Counted from the stretch's first letter, positions 24,543 to 36,721 are shown. The stretch is DNA of 64,000 nucleotides from Ooceraea biroi (GCF_003672135.1 NC_039514.1:11459787-11523786), one strand, 5' to 3'. Made by a program: numbers and translations. The notes: a model not told the origin generated them from the letters alone.

Positions 24543-27500
24543 ATGACGGATACACGTAGAAGAGTGAAATTGTATGCTCTTAATGCGGATAGACAGTGGG
24601 ATGATCGCGGTACAGGGCACGTTTCTTCTTCCTATGTAGATAGATTAAAGGGGATTTCCCTTTTGGTAAGAGCGGAGAGCGATGGTTCTGTCTTATTGGA
24701 GAGTAGAATACAACCTGACACAGCATATCAGAAACAACAGGTAATAAGAAAGTTGAGAATCTCATAGATTCCAGTTATCATGGAGCATGTTACCAATATT
24801 ACATTCATATCCTGATAAATATATTCATCACAAAGCTTCACGATTTGCTTGTAACAACCACTAGTATTCTCGGGAAACAATAACAGTGAATCATTTTTCC
24901 AAGAATAAAATTCACCAAGTGAAGAAAAATCACACATTTCTCTACGTTATGAATTATAGAGTGAGATTTTATGCTAGATTATAGAATTACTTGATATAAA
25001 ACATACAAAAAAAAGAATAAATGGTTTTTTATATATAATAATATATAGTGTTTGTTTAATAAAAATATTTAATGTCCGAAATTAGTCTGTGTCATATAAA
25101 GTGTATGATATTTTGTATTATTTTATACTTTCATATTATTTTGTGTTGGTTCAAAAGAAATAATAGTTTTTATAGTGTCTAAACATCAATATGTTACATG
25201 GACATGCATACATACATACGTACATCATATAAAATTCATGTGTCATGATACAAGCAGTGGAATATTTTATATGCATATGTGGATATAAGTGCAAGTAAAT
25301 GTATGATTTTAGGATACTTTAATAGTATGGTCCGAAGGAGATAATTTCGACTTAGCCTTAAGTTTTCAAGAGAAGGCTGGCTGTGACGAAATATGGGAAA
25401 AGATTTGCCAAGTTCAAGGCAAGGACCCATCCGTGGAAATTACACAAGACATCGTAGAAGAGTCGGAAGATGAGCGATTCGATGATATGTCAGATGCGGC
25501 GCCGCCTATTGAGTTGCCACCGTGCGAGCTCGGTCGATTGGAAGATATTAACGAGCTCATCGAGAATTGTTTGACATCCCCAATGAGAAAAGAAAAATTA
25601 GCAGTGGCATTGGAGTCTGAGGGCTATATTAAAAAATTGCTAAATCTTTTTCGCACGTGTGAGGACTTGGAAAATATCGAGGGGTTGCATCATCTTTACG
25701 ATATATTCAAAAATATTTTCCTACTCAATAAGAATGCACTGTTCGAAGTTATGTTCAGCGACGACACGATTTTCGACGTTGTCGGATGCTTGGAGTACGA
25801 GCCAACGTTATCTCAGCCAAAGAGGCATAGAGAGTACCTACGACAATTAGCCAGATTCAAGCAAGCAATCCCTATTACAAATACCGAACTATTAGCTAAA
25901 ATCCATCAAACATACAGAGTTCAATACATTCAGGACGTAGTGCTACCGACCCCGAGTGTATTCGAGGATAACATGCTGAGTACACTGAGTAGTTTTATAT
26001 TCTTCAATAAAGTTGAGATAGTGACTTTGATACAAGACGATGAGAAGTTTCTTACTGAACTTTTTCGTCAGCTAACGGACGAAGCTACCCTAGATAGCAA
26101 AAGGCGCGACTTGGTTCTCTTTTTGAAAGAATTTTGCAATTTTTCGCAGAACCTTCAGCCGCAGGGAAAGGAGGCGTTTTATAAAACGTTAACAGCACTT
26201 GGTATACTTCCCGCTCTAGAAATTACTCTGGCGATGAGCGACGCGCAGACGAAAACGGCCAGTATAGACATACTGACTTACATCGTGGAGTACTCGCCAA
26301 GTGTTGTACGAGATTATACATTACAACAGATAAATAACACAGAACAGGACCAAATGTTAGTGAACGTAATAGTTGCTCAACTTGTTGGGGACAGCGATCC
26401 CGAGTTGGGCGGAGCGGTGCAGTTGGCCGGCGTGCTACGTTTGCTCCTTGATCCGGAAAACATGTTGGCTTCTGTTAACAAATCAGAAAAGACTGATTTC
26501 TTAAATTACTTCTACAAGAATAGTATTGGCACTCTGATCGCGCCCCTCTTAGCCAACACGATCGGCGAAAGGCCCGCGAGGGAGGATTACAGAACAGTAC
26601 AATTATTGGGATTGATCCTAGAGCTGTTATCATTCTGCGTGGAGCACCACACGTATCACATTAAGAATTGCATACTAAACAAAGATCTACTGAGAAGAAT
26701 ATTGGTATTAATGAAATCGACCCATACATTTCTAGTACTATGTGCATTAAGGTTTATGAGGAAGATTATAGCATTGAAGGATGAATTTTATAATAGATAT
26801 ATAATTAAGGGTAACTTGTTTGCCCCTGTATTCGATGCATTTGTAAGAAACAACGGCAGATATAACCTCTTAGACTCGGCTATATTGGAGATGTTTGAAT
26901 TTATTAAATTGGTAAGTTTAATAGCTCTTGATTTGTGAGGGTGATCGAGTATTTAATTTTTTATATTGTCATTGCACGTTTCGCCTTCGTTTCAGGAGGA
27001 TATCAAATCGCTATGTTCACACGTTGTTGAAAATTTCTCGAGAGAGTTGGAAGCAATTGATTATGTACAAACGTTTAAGGCACTGAAGTTAAGGTACGAA
27101 CAACACCAAGACAAGTTAAAAGATCGTGATAGAACTACAATTGACAGGTATGTATACTGAAATTGTCATATATGGAACATATATGACAATTATTTCTAAA
27201 TAGGGTGGATTTGTAAGTATTAAAATAATTTGTTTCTATGCGCAGTGTCCCATCAATTTTGCGGAATAGTCGATACCGAAGGGATCAGAGGCAGCTAGAT
27301 GAAGAAGAGGAGCTCTGGTTTAACGAAGAGGAAGAGTTTGATGAGGGTGAGGCGGTGGTACCCGCAATAGCAGCAGATCTTATACCTCCAGTTTCTGCTA
27401 AGAAACAATCGTCATCTTCAAATTTTGCACTTAATCCCGCTCTTGCAGATTCTAAAACTCATCAGCAACAACAGCAACAGCAGTCTGTGTTAAACAACAA

Positions 27501-27905
27501 TACTTCTAATAATAACATTACCTCGCAGCAACCGCAAATCAATAACAGTTCGTCGACGACCAATGACTCATCAATTGCTTCGGACATAAATCCTACTCCG
27601 GCTATTGGCACTGTGGAAAAAACGGGAACTGCATTGTTTAAAAAGGTGAGCTGGAGATACATATATATGTATGTATAATATAGAACGATGCATTTTTTTT
27701 CTTTTGTTGCTGCTAAAGTAGCTCGATCGACCCAAGTTTTGAAATCACGAGCGTCGCATTGAAGAAATATTTTTATACCTGCCTGGATGAAATTAAGGTT
27801 TAGCAATTTAATTTTCAGGGATTGGTCGACTATGAAGGAGATTCGGATGAGGAGGATGAAGATTCGGAGTTAAGTCCTTCTCCAAAGCGACAACGATTGT
27901 CATAG
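24543..27905 (+). CDS. flfl: Serine/threonine-protein phosphatase 4 regulatory subunit 3 (PP4R3/SMEK/falafel), five exons
   Basis: Exons: 24543-24740, 25313-26911, 26996-27147, 27246-27645 and 27819-27905. Frames join to 811 residues, a normal length for the family. Residues 1 to about 105 form the EVH1/PH-like domain (starts MTDTRRRVKLYALN; includes WDDRGTGHV and DNFDLALSFQE). Next come an acidic linker (EESEDERFDD) and the SMK-1/DUF625 plus armadillo-like region, about 135-600. The tail is acidic (LDEEEELWFNEEEEF), has a short glutamine run and ends with GLVDYEGDSDEEDED and the basic KRQRLS. The subunit targets the PP4 catalytic subunit with PP4R2 to substrates in DNA-damage recovery, centromere function and neuroblast asymmetric division. 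The symbol is the Drosophila one. Intron 1 (572 bp) is the longest. Intron 3 (27148-27245) contains a perfect 14-bp hairpin. Splice sites are all GT/AG. Confidence 0.96.
27161..27191 (+). repeat. Perfect short inverted repeat in PP4R3 intron 3
   Basis: Two 14-bp arms (AATTGTCATATATG and its complement) flank a 3-base loop, inside a 98-bp intron 14 bp after the donor. It may fold in the pre-mRNA; no role is known. Confidence 0.9.
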
Positions 27906-28916
27906 TAGGCAAACTTGGAAAGAACAAGACATTTGTGATTTTTAATTGCTATTATCATTTCATGACCCTCCTACATGTAAAAAAACAGATCTACCCCATT
28001 TTCTATCTCATTTTCAAGAAGCATAGGTTGAGCTTACATCTCTAAGGAATGGACACAATAATAAGTGCTTTTAAAAAACGTGTGACGGGCACTCTCATTC
28101 ATAGGTCTGCCTGTGTGTTGACTTGTGTATAGTATGCGAAGCTAAATAAGGTACGAACGACAATGAAGAAAAACTATATTATATCGATTGAGTGTATCGA
28201 TAAGGAAAGGAGAGTGGAACTTTTAAAAATGAAACGCGCAAGTGGTAGTATTGTGGCATAATATGATGTAGCATGGTGTGTACTATATAATGCGTAAAGA
28301 AATATTAAGCGAACCATAGTCCATTCCACGTACTTGGAAACATCTTGTGCATCTAGGGAAAGATAATCTCATGGATAATTATGGATATAGACTAAGGAAA
28401 TTTGGCCAGGAGTTTTAGCGACTTACAGAACACAGAAGATCCGACAGTGTACGCTTAGATGGAGGATGCAGTGATGAAATGCGTCGTCACTTGAAATTGT
28501 GCGGCAACTGTGATCACACTCTGTCACACAGTTTATTCGCCAGGTCCTTGGCTACGGGCTTGCAACGCACCGTAAAATCAGATTCAGAGAGAACAGGAAA
28601 GTACATGACGTACTGCACAAAAACAACCGAACGCTTTGTTTTTGCCATTCATAAATTCCTTATCGTCTGCTGTGCGACAGGAATCCTTCCTTGAGACGAT
28701 CAGGCACTATGAAACTTTATCCAGTTCGACGGAAATAGTATTTAGTTTGTATATATATATATGTATATTTGTAACGATTGTAAAACGCAGCCACATTTCT
28801 TGGATTAAGCAGAAACACGCAAGTTAAGTTCTCTCAATTAAGAATTCGGTCCCCTTTGGAGTACTTTCAACAAGCTTTTCGGTTGTCAATGTAAGTAGTA
28901 GTAATTGTACAATAAA
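27906..28916 (+). other. Probable 3' untranslated region of PP4R3
   Basis: About 1 kb follows the stop codon without another gene. An AATAAA at 28911-28916 could end the transcript, but earlier variant signals exist, so the end is uncertain. Short frames inside have no recognisable product. Confidence 0.45.
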
Positions 28917-30736
28917 TATTTGATTTATGTATATTTACCAGTCTGCACTTCATGCCCAGTGTGTTAATCCTCGATGTATTAAGTACAACTTGATTGTATT
29001 GCAATTCTTGAACATAAACTTGAAACGTATTGTCCGTATTAATTATTTTTACATGGGCAAAATGGAGCCAAGAAGCGCTTTGTATAAAAACTACACTCAA
29101 TAGTATTATACATAATTTAGCTTTGTTATAAATTATTAAGACGTGTTTATAATGCAATATATAATATTTGTTTATAATTTATATATTAAATAAAAGAAAA
29201 GTATATATAACATAAAGCCCTAGAAGAGAGAGATGCAATATAAAATACTGAGTTTTGCTTACTGTCGGAGTCAATGAGATATACTTGGTACACTCGAGTG
29301 TAATATTTTCAAGTTAAATGCATACAATCACGTTATCGCTCCTTACGACATAATTGAGAGGTTTGTTTGTAGTGTCATATCAGAAGAACTGATTTATCTG
29401 TCTGATTCAGCTCCACAAAAGAAAGTGTCTATCCTAGGCCACTTGAGCGACCGATAAAGCTGTAGAAGCTTTGGCATGTATCGCTTATTCTTATACCATA
29501 CGTCACGTCACGTCACGTTAACGACTTTCACTCTGCAGCATCGAGTTCTCGATCGAATTAATTTTTCAACAGAGAGTATTATAAGCTAATGTACAGATTA
29601 TCCGATAATACGCCTAATGCCCGAAAGAATTTCCAAGACTGCTTTAGAACTGTAAGTACATGTATGCTTGGAATAACGCAAGTGCGATACATCTACACAT
29701 GTACACATATACATATATATTAACTATACGATACTGTGAAGGGGATAAAAAGGTCATGAAATGAACAAATTGTGAATATCGAAGTAGGCAATTCGCTGGA
29801 GCTGAGTGATACATGTACATAAAACATAATTCTGTAACTTGAACTGATCACAAAAAGAGATATGTAACAAAGGCTAATATTAAGTTAAGTAAGATGGTAC
29901 TGATTAATGCTGAGAATTGTTCTTTATGTGTTTTACATAATTATATCTACAATTTATTCGATAATAAGAAACAAATATTAAGCCTAGAATGCTATTAAAT
30001 GCAAAGAATGTAAGTAAAACAGTAAAAGAGCAAATGTATTAATATCTAAGTGATATTAGAGTTAAAGTGCGGTCACATGCTACTTGAATTGAGAAATTCA
30101 ATGCATACATTTAAACAGAGTGTTCTAGACTATGCTCTTTCCATCATTTCGTTATTGAAAATTATACCTACATCGTATAGTTACTACCTGCAAACTTTAG
30201 TATCATCAATTTCTCTGTCATGTATTTATTGGGAGGGATTTGGTATTTCACCAAATTTCAAGCAACTGAATAGAATAAGCTCACGAATTTATCCAAATTT
30301 AAAGATAGACTAAAGATATTTGTATTCAGTATGAAGCATTTAGTTGATTAAATTTGCGAACAAATGTAAAAACAATTAGAAATGTATACTTTTGTTGTCT
30401 ATTGGTTGCTCTTAAAATGTTGACTTTTTATCGTATGCTTTTATCAAATTAGTATTTGAAATATGATGTATTTCACATTATAATGTACAGCAGTCTAAAA
30501 CATTCTGTCTCAAAACCGTCGCCGAGATCGCGAGCATACATTTTTCAACCGTCACATCGATGTAATATTAAAGAAAGAAAATTGACATGCACACATATTG
30601 TACAATACCATGTGCTAACAATAGTATGCGTTTTAATTATATAATGACAGAATAAGGAACTTTCTTTGAGAGTATATATATATATGTATACACAGATACA
30701 CGTCACTCACATACACATACACATATTATATATAAT

Positions 30737-30808
<72 letters not shown>

Positions 30809-31157
30809 CTTGCATACATATATATATGCACAGAAGAAGAGAACTTTTTATATGGAAAGCTATTCGTGAATTTTGTGAAGTAAGCGCAAGCATAAGATAT
30901 ACAGTTTTGTGTATTATGATAATAAGTAAATGAATTGTAATTATAAAGCGATATTTTGCATTTTATTCTACCGATGAATGAAAGATCAATTGGACAACAA
31001 AAGCTACACCTAAATGCAGGATTCATAGCATAAAACAAGCAGCCACTGTGAAAAAAATCATTTACAAATTTTTCTCCGACAATTGCGTTAGCAGATTTTA
31101 ACATAATATGCAGCTCGTTTCTGAAGTCAAACTTTTAAGTATGTTTCTTTTTTGCTT
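28917..31157. other. AT-rich intergenic region
   Basis: No gene supported. It contains short TA/CA runs and a 70-bp AC/GC microsatellite at 30736-30805. It marks the transition from the gene block to the repeat-rich part of the window. Confidence 0.6.
30736..30805 (+). repeat. (AC)n microsatellite with CG interruption
   Basis: About 70 bp of AC dinucleotides broken by a short GCACACGCGCGCGC segment. Such alternating purine-pyrimidine runs can adopt Z-DNA; that is general knowledge, not something seen here. Confidence 0.95.
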
Positions 31158-31824
31158 GTTAGGGGCAGTGTTGCCAGGTGGTTGAAAAATTGGACGGTAG
31201 ATGGTATGCCAAAAAAGCGGTAGATTTGAAATTTAAAGCGGTAGATTTTATATTTCAGAGGGTTTGTATAAGACATGAAATTAATAATTAACAGAAAAAA
31301 TATTCTAATTGTAATAAGTAATACATAATACCTAAATCAACTGAATAGCAAATTAAAGCAGAAATTATACTTATAATAAAAAAATGTACTTATAGTTTTT
31401 TCTTTACTCTGTAATCCTTACTTACAAGTCTCACTGAGTATCACAAGTTTCATGTAAAACTGGTTAACAGAAAAAAATACTATAATTATAATAAGTAATA
31501 TGAATACCTAAAACTACTCAATAGCAAATAAAAGAGAAATTATACTTATAACAAAATTCCCACTCCATCCCCACCACGTACCACCACGTGCTGTAAGAGT
31601 GCCATTTCTGGCAACACTGCCTAAAGGGTCTCTAGTAGGAAACACGATAACACCGCTCGCGGTGGTCCTTTGGCAGTACTAAAGTACTAAAGTAGAATAG
31701 CGGAAATAATATGCTGTTTCAAATGTTATTTTCTTACTTGTAATCATGGATGTCACTTTTTAATGTATTCTTCAAGAATAAAATTTTCGATTTCTAATTC
31801 ATACACTAATAATCGATAAATATA

Positions 31825-32405
31825 CAGGGTGTTTCCTAAGTAAGTAGACAAACTTAAGGAGCATATTCCTTGGCTTATTTTAAGAAGAAAAGGTCATATA
31901 AACATATGTCCTAAACTGCTTTGTTTTCCAAAAAAAAGTACATCACTGTTTTCGTTCACTTTTCGGATAGCGTGCTTTTGCAGTACGAGTCAACAGCGGT
32001 GGGGATGGAGTGGGGATGGTCTCGCGGCGCCGCAAGTGAACACTCGTTTCAGACACTCCAGGTATTTTTGAGCGTGTACGTCAATCAATGGAAAGGAGAG
32101 TCGAGGCGTGTATCATGGCTGCAGGTGGATATTTTCAGCAGTTACTGTGATGTTATTATTTTTCTTTTTAGTTACTATTTTCTTTTTCGTTATAATTTTT
32201 CTTTTTGGTTACTATTGTTTTTCATTTGTTTCATTTGCAATAACACAAACTGTTCTATAATAAACGAAAAGTGAACGAAAACAGTGATGTACTTTTTTTT
32301 GGAAAACAAAGCAGTTTAGGACATATGTTTATATGACCTTTTCTTCTTAAAATAAGCCAAGGAATATCCTCTTTAAGTTTGTCTACTTACTTAGGAAACA
32401 CCCTG
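31825..32405 (+). mobile_element. Internally deleted Tc1/mariner-type element nested in the hAT element
   Basis: CAGGGTG and CACCCTG ends are flanked by TA (31823-31824 and 32406-32407). The long inverted arms (about 140 bp each) are almost identical. The middle (about 31970-32265) is unique and keeps the last 33 codons of a mariner-like transposase (listed separately). It was mobilised or created by internal deletion of an autonomous copy, and it interrupts the hAT element, so it is the younger insertion. Confidence 0.88.
32052..32150 (+). pseudogene. C-terminal fragment of a mariner-like transposase
   Basis: Thirty-three codons including the stop read DTPGIFERVRQS, then RRVEACI, then GGYFQQLL and stop, the usual C-terminal end of insect Tc1/mariner transposases. 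Everything upstream, including the catalytic acids, is missing. It is a relic only. Confidence 0.75.
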
Positions 32406-32586
32406 TATACATATGTAAAGTAAAAAAACGGTAGATAACCTAACTAAAACGGTAGACAGTAGATTTGTGAGCCAAAACGGTAAATCTACCGCTAAAACGG
32501 TAGACCTGGCAACGTTGGTTAGGGGCAGGCCGATCCTGGTCCTAACCGAGAGCAACAATTTCAGAAAATGTTCCAGGACGACATTA

Positions 32587-32713
32587 GGTTTGTTCGCGTT
32601 ACCTGAAATTCCTAGAACTTTTTGTACTTAGAATGATAGATACATAAATGAATGTTACGGAGAAAAAGATGAAGAGACATGAGTGCAAAAAGTGTGAGCA
32701 ACGCGAACAGACC
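32587..32713. mobile_element. 127-bp MITE with TA target duplication
   Basis: Termini GGTTTGTTCGCGTT and AACGCGAACAGACC are complementary except for one base. TA flanks each side (32585-32586, 32714-32715). A second inner complementary segment (CTTTTTGTACTT against AGTGCAAAAAG) lies inside the arms. The size and TA suggest a Tc1/mariner-type MITE. It is non-coding. Confidence 0.7.
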
Positions 32714-32804
32714 TATTTAAGCTAGGACCAACCTTATACGAAATTAATAAATAAAGAAATAGATAAATAAATTTTTATTTGTTATTAATTCTATTATTAG
32801 TTAT

Positions 32805-33050
32805 ATATTGCTGTGGGCAATATGCCAAGTAACAATATAAGCATCTCAGAACTACCCGGAAAAAGAAAAAAATTTCTAAGGGCTAGAAATTTTTAATTTC
32901 TGAATTTACGGTATTTTCAATAGCAGAGAACTGTAGGCAATATAAAAAATAACGATATCAACAACTCAAAACTTGTCGGAAAAGAAAAAAATTTGTAAGG
33001 GCTAGAACTTTTTAATTTCTGAGTTTACGGTATTTTCAATAACAGAGCGA
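32805..33050 (+). repeat. Two tandem copies of a 120-bp monomer
   Basis: Successive GGCAATAT starts at about 32815 and 32936 give a period near 120 bp. Each copy contains AACTC/AACTA...GGAAAA, TTTCTAAGGGCTAGAA and TTACGGTATTTTCAATA. The same monomer occurs inside the fold-back element at 46754-47512, which links the two loci. Confidence 0.85.
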
Positions 33051-33065
33051 AAAACTATTTACACA

Positions 33066-33345
33066 AAGCCCGATATCTCGCGCACTGAGTGGGGTAGAGA
33101 GTTCTTCCAAACGGCATTCGACGGGGATTTTCGAGCCCGATACAACGCCCTTATTAAACTTGCCGTCAGCCGCACCGTTCCGGAGTTAATCGCGAAAAAT
33201 TATGTTTTATAAAATGCTTGATATCTCGCGAACGGAGAGGGTTAGAGAGTCAGTTAGCTGACAAAGTCATTCGCTAGCTGCGGCGCCTCTGACAAAGTCA
33301 TTCGCCCGCATGCCCGCCCGCACGCCCGCACATACGCGCACGCCC
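33066..33345 (+). repeat. Degenerate local repeats, GC-rich end
   Basis: GATATCTCGCG followed by GAGAGGGTTAGAGAG-like sequence occurs twice (about 33071 and 33220), and CTGACAAAGTCATTCGC occurs twice (about 33258 and 33291). A CGCCCGCA-type cluster follows. No transposon ends were found; probably a fragment of a dispersed repeat. Confidence 0.55.
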
Positions 33346-34560
33346 GATGTATGAAATATTATCTCACAATTATATGTCACAATTATGGGAAATCACAATT
33401 TTAGAAAAAGGCAATGCGCAAATGATTTTTCTACTTATTTTTCAATTATTTTTCTTATTATTTGTTGTACATATATATGATGAGAAATTATACAAGAGAA
33501 AGGAAGTATGTATGGACATGTATGGAGATATTTGATAGATAATTTGATACGTTTTGTGGCGATTATATGGCCACATACGTGATCGCCTAGACGGTCGGCA
33601 GTATCGCGCGGCTAGACTCAGGCGAGGCAAATAGACCGAAAAACACGTGGTAAAAATAAACAGATTAGCGGATAATAGACTAGACCGTTAGATAGGGAAT
33701 CCCGAAGGAGCCGTTGCAGATTCGCAAGTGTTGCGCAAAATGTCGGGGGATTCCGTAGCGACGACCGTGACGAGGCATACGCGTACGCGCGGCAGCTGAA
33801 AGCGTGGTGACGACGCGATGGAGGCGCGGGTGACGGAAAGAAGCAGGGCGCGATAAATAGGCGGAACGATTCCTCCCGTAGGAAATTGAAAAGGACCTTG
33901 AAAAGGAGAGGTCCTACGAAAGAAACAGGCTCGTGAGAGTAGGCTTTCGACGACGAAGAGGTCGACAAATAAGGGATTCGACTGGTAATGGTCTACGCGA
34001 GCGGACGTGTCTTTGTATATTCGGACTCGGAAAAAAATTCGGGCTGTGCTGATTATACACCGAGGAAATATTCCATTCTTTTAATTACACCGGATCCGCT
34101 CCTTTTTTTTTACTCGGCACACGAAGAGCCAAAGTTTCTATATAATTATGTAGAGTTTTACTAGCAACAGAGGCTTGCGCTACGCGCGCTATTTAATTTT
34201 TGAATATTAATAATGTTTTCGGGTAATAATATTGATCTATTAATTATTAATTATTAATTATTATATAATAAATAAGACAAATCCTATTGTAAAAAAGGTG
34301 TTATTTATTTCATGGTTTTTGATGAATAGAAATTTGACAGAATTGACAGAATTGACAGCTGCCGTATCGTACGGCACATGAGCTGATTTGGCGAGCCACG
34401 GCCCGCGAGCACGCGTCTTGGCCGTTGGACTTTCGGCGTTCGGCGTTCGGCGTTGGATTTTCGACTTTCGGCGTTGGACGTTCGGCGACGTGAACCTATC
34501 GTACCGTATGTGAACGCGCCTTTAGGGACAAAGTCGCTTTGCTTGTGTGCGTGCGAGCGT
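33346..34560. other. Unassigned region between repeat zones
   Basis: No gene supported. A minisatellite of TTCGGCGTTCGGCGTTGGA-like words lies at about 34430-34490. A 116-codon minus-strand frame at 33618-33968 has no family signature. Confidence 0.5.
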
Positions 34561-34831
34561 ACGTACGTAGGTGAGTGTGAACGTGAATGTGGAGAAGAAT
34601 GAAAGCGAGAATTTTAGCATACGATTAGGATATGGGAGGATGGAGCGCAGCAATTGTTTTGGAAGTGGTCGGAATGGAAAGGTCGCATGGACGTTACAGT
34701 TAATTACGTTATAGTTAATATAAGTATGGTTAGATTTGTGATTAGGTGTTTAGGTGTTTAGTTGGTGAGAAGATATGGTAAGGAAAAGTTGATGGGACAT
34801 GAATTAGAGGGGAAATTGCGGATAAGCTAGT

Positions 34832-34898
34832 TAGGTAGGTAGGTAGGTAGGTAGGTAGGTAGGTAGGTAGGTAGGTAGGTAGGTAGGTAGGTAGGTAG
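34832..34898 (+). repeat. (TAGG)n tandem repeat, about 16 units
   Basis: Pure TAGG units preceded by TTAGG. The unit is one T short of the telomeric TTAGG found 4.3 kb to the right on the same strand, so it may be a degenerate or related tract. Confidence 0.95.
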
Positions 34899-35440
34899 CG
34901 CGCGACGCGTACTGCGTGGCTCCGATTGGTCGGAAGGTGGTGGTTTACGTACCGGGCGTGGCGACGCTACCGCGTGGCTGGATTAGTGTGGATGAGGCGT
35001 TGGAAATGATAGTTGGCTGATAAAGACGGATCTTTATTCTACGGAGAAGGTGTAGGGGTAGGGATATTTAAATATGCCTTAAGGCATGACCTTTGGAAAG
35101 AATGGAATGAATTTAGGTAGAATGAATAATTTGGATGAAATTGAAAGGCGTTGCAGGAACATGTTTGCGTTTTGGAAATAAGTAAAATGGTAGGGTGGAT
35201 TTGGAAGTGGTGGAAGTGAGTGGGTAATGGAAAAAATGGAAAAGATGTAAAAAATGGTAATGATGTTGGATGGTGTATTCGGTTTTGAAAATGATAAAGA
35301 TTGGTATTTGTAAGAGTTATTGATTGGAATATGATGGGAAGAATATGAGGTTAATTAGTAGAAATTAGGGAAATTTGATGAAAGGAAGGAATTAGCGTGG
35401 CTTGACCCTCTGGTTGGACAGATGGTACAGGTGCTGCTGA

Positions 35441-35511
35441 GGAGGATAGGAGGATAGGAGGATAGGAGGATAGGAGGATAGGAGGATAGGAGGATAGGAG
35501 GATAGGAGGAT
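35441..35511 (+). repeat. 8-bp minisatellite (GGAGGATA)n
   Basis: Nearly nine exact 8-bp units, purine-rich on the plus strand. Confidence 0.95.
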
Positions 35512-35589
35512 CCCGTTGGTAAGAGGGATTGACCTTACGTTTGCCTTAGGTAAAAAGGACGATGGAGTAAAAAGAGACGGTGTGGAATA

Positions 35590-35634
35590 ATATAAATATA
35601 AATATAAATATAAATATAAATAAAAATAAAAATA
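35590..35634 (+). repeat. (ATAAAT)n repeat
   Basis: Short AT-rich hexamer array that decays into AAAAAT words at the right. Confidence 0.9.
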
Positions 35635-35744
35635 TGAGGGTGAAATGGACGTTGGTGGTTGAGCGGAAAATGGAGCGGAGAATGGAAGCGTATCGGTGGG
35701 CTGGAAGACACTTGGTACGGCGGTTGCGTGCGTACGTACGTGGA

Positions 35745-35833
35745 GAGGCAGAGGCAGAGGCAGAGGCAGAGGCAGAGGCAGAGGCAGAGGCAGAGGCAGA
35801 GGCAGAGGCAGAGGCAGAGGCAGAGGCAGAGGC
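35745..35833 (+). repeat. (GAGGCA)n minisatellite, 89 bp
   Basis: About fifteen exact hexamers. The array is open in several frames (Glu-Ala, Arg-Gln and on the other strand Ser-Ala), which produces long but meaningless open frames. Confidence 0.97.
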
Positions 35834-35947
35834 GAGACGGTGGGGCGCCGTTGGTCGAGCTGACGGAGCGACGTAACAGGGACGTAAGAATAAAAATAGT
35901 TGTAAAATTGGTGGATATTGGATATTTTTTTTATTTTTTTTTTTAGT

Positions 35948-35978
35948 GGACATGGACATGGACATGGACATGGACATG
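35948..35978 (+). repeat. (GGACAT)n repeat
   Basis: Five hexamer units following a run of T. Confidence 0.9.
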
Positions 35979-36133
35979 ATAGAGATGTACTGCACTGGTG
36001 ATAGACGGACCGGCGGAGATGCTGTCGGTATATCCGTGTATCCGTGTATCCGTGTTAAGGCATTAAGAAGGGAAATGCGCGCGCGATGGTAAGGAAAGAA
36101 AAGCAGGAAAGCAGGAAAGAGGAGAAAATGAGA

Positions 36134-36166
36134 GGAAGGGAAGGGAAGGGAAGGGAAGGGAAGGGA
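36134..36166 (+). repeat. (GGGAA)n repeat
   Basis: Pentamer array, all purine on the plus strand. Confidence 0.85.
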
Positions 36167-36721
36167 GAGAAAATGGGAAAATAATGGATTTAACGTGGTG
36201 GTAACCGGGATGAATGCCGTCCGTACTAACGATATAAATAGGCGCAGTACTAAGAAGGAAAAAGAAAAAAAAAAAAAAAATGAAAGAGGGGAAAAATGAA
36301 GTTTGTTTTCTTGGTGGTAAAAAAAAAGGCTGCGATAGTAACGATTAGAAAGATAGGCGGTGCTGACCCGGAAAAAGTGGAAAAATTGAGGGAAGGAAGA
36401 GAAAAATAGAAATTTGCTTGGTTCGTGCGCCGCAGGCTGATGGGCGTGAAAAAAGCCTGCAGTACGGACTAGATGGAAAAAAAAAAAAAAAAAAAAAAGA
36501 GGAAATGGTGTGGCAGGGATTGCGATATGGGAGCAGGTAGATGGAACGAGGATAGAGATAGCCTATGTACGTTTATTCGGAGTATGAAGAAGCGACGAGT
36601 ATGGAGGACTACCGATCGCTGACACGTTACCGAAATGCCCCCTGCATACAGGCCGTATTGTGAGTGTGGAGCGTGAAGAAGAATGTAGAATAGATTGGAT
36701 AGCGAGGAAAGAAGAGGATGG

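Larger units (their letters stand above)
31166..32517. mobile_element. Non-autonomous hAT-type element, interrupted by a mariner remnant
   Basis: The left end is CAGTGTTGCCAGGT and the right end reads ACCTGGCAACGTTG, complementary except for two positions. An identical 8-bp direct repeat GTTAGGGG flanks it (31158-31165 and 32518-32525), the target-duplication length of hAT elements. CGGTAGA-type motifs recur near both ends (31195, 31218, 31239; 32429, 32450, 32478, 32498), all in the same orientation. The left part has a diverged internal duplication (about 31285-31370 and 31460-31550). A second terminus-like CTGGCAACACTG lies at 31608-31619, suggesting an older or composite structure. No transposase frame remains. 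A 581-bp mariner-type element sits inside at 31825-32405. Confidence 0.8.

Noticed and set aside
35441..35833. CRISPR-like regular repeats
   Set aside because: These are simple tandem minisatellites without unique spacers, in a eukaryotic genome.
35580..35995. Long Glu-Ala, Arg-Gln and Ser-Ala open frames
   Set aside because: They arise from the (GAGGCA)n hexamer array, which lacks stops in several frames on both strands.
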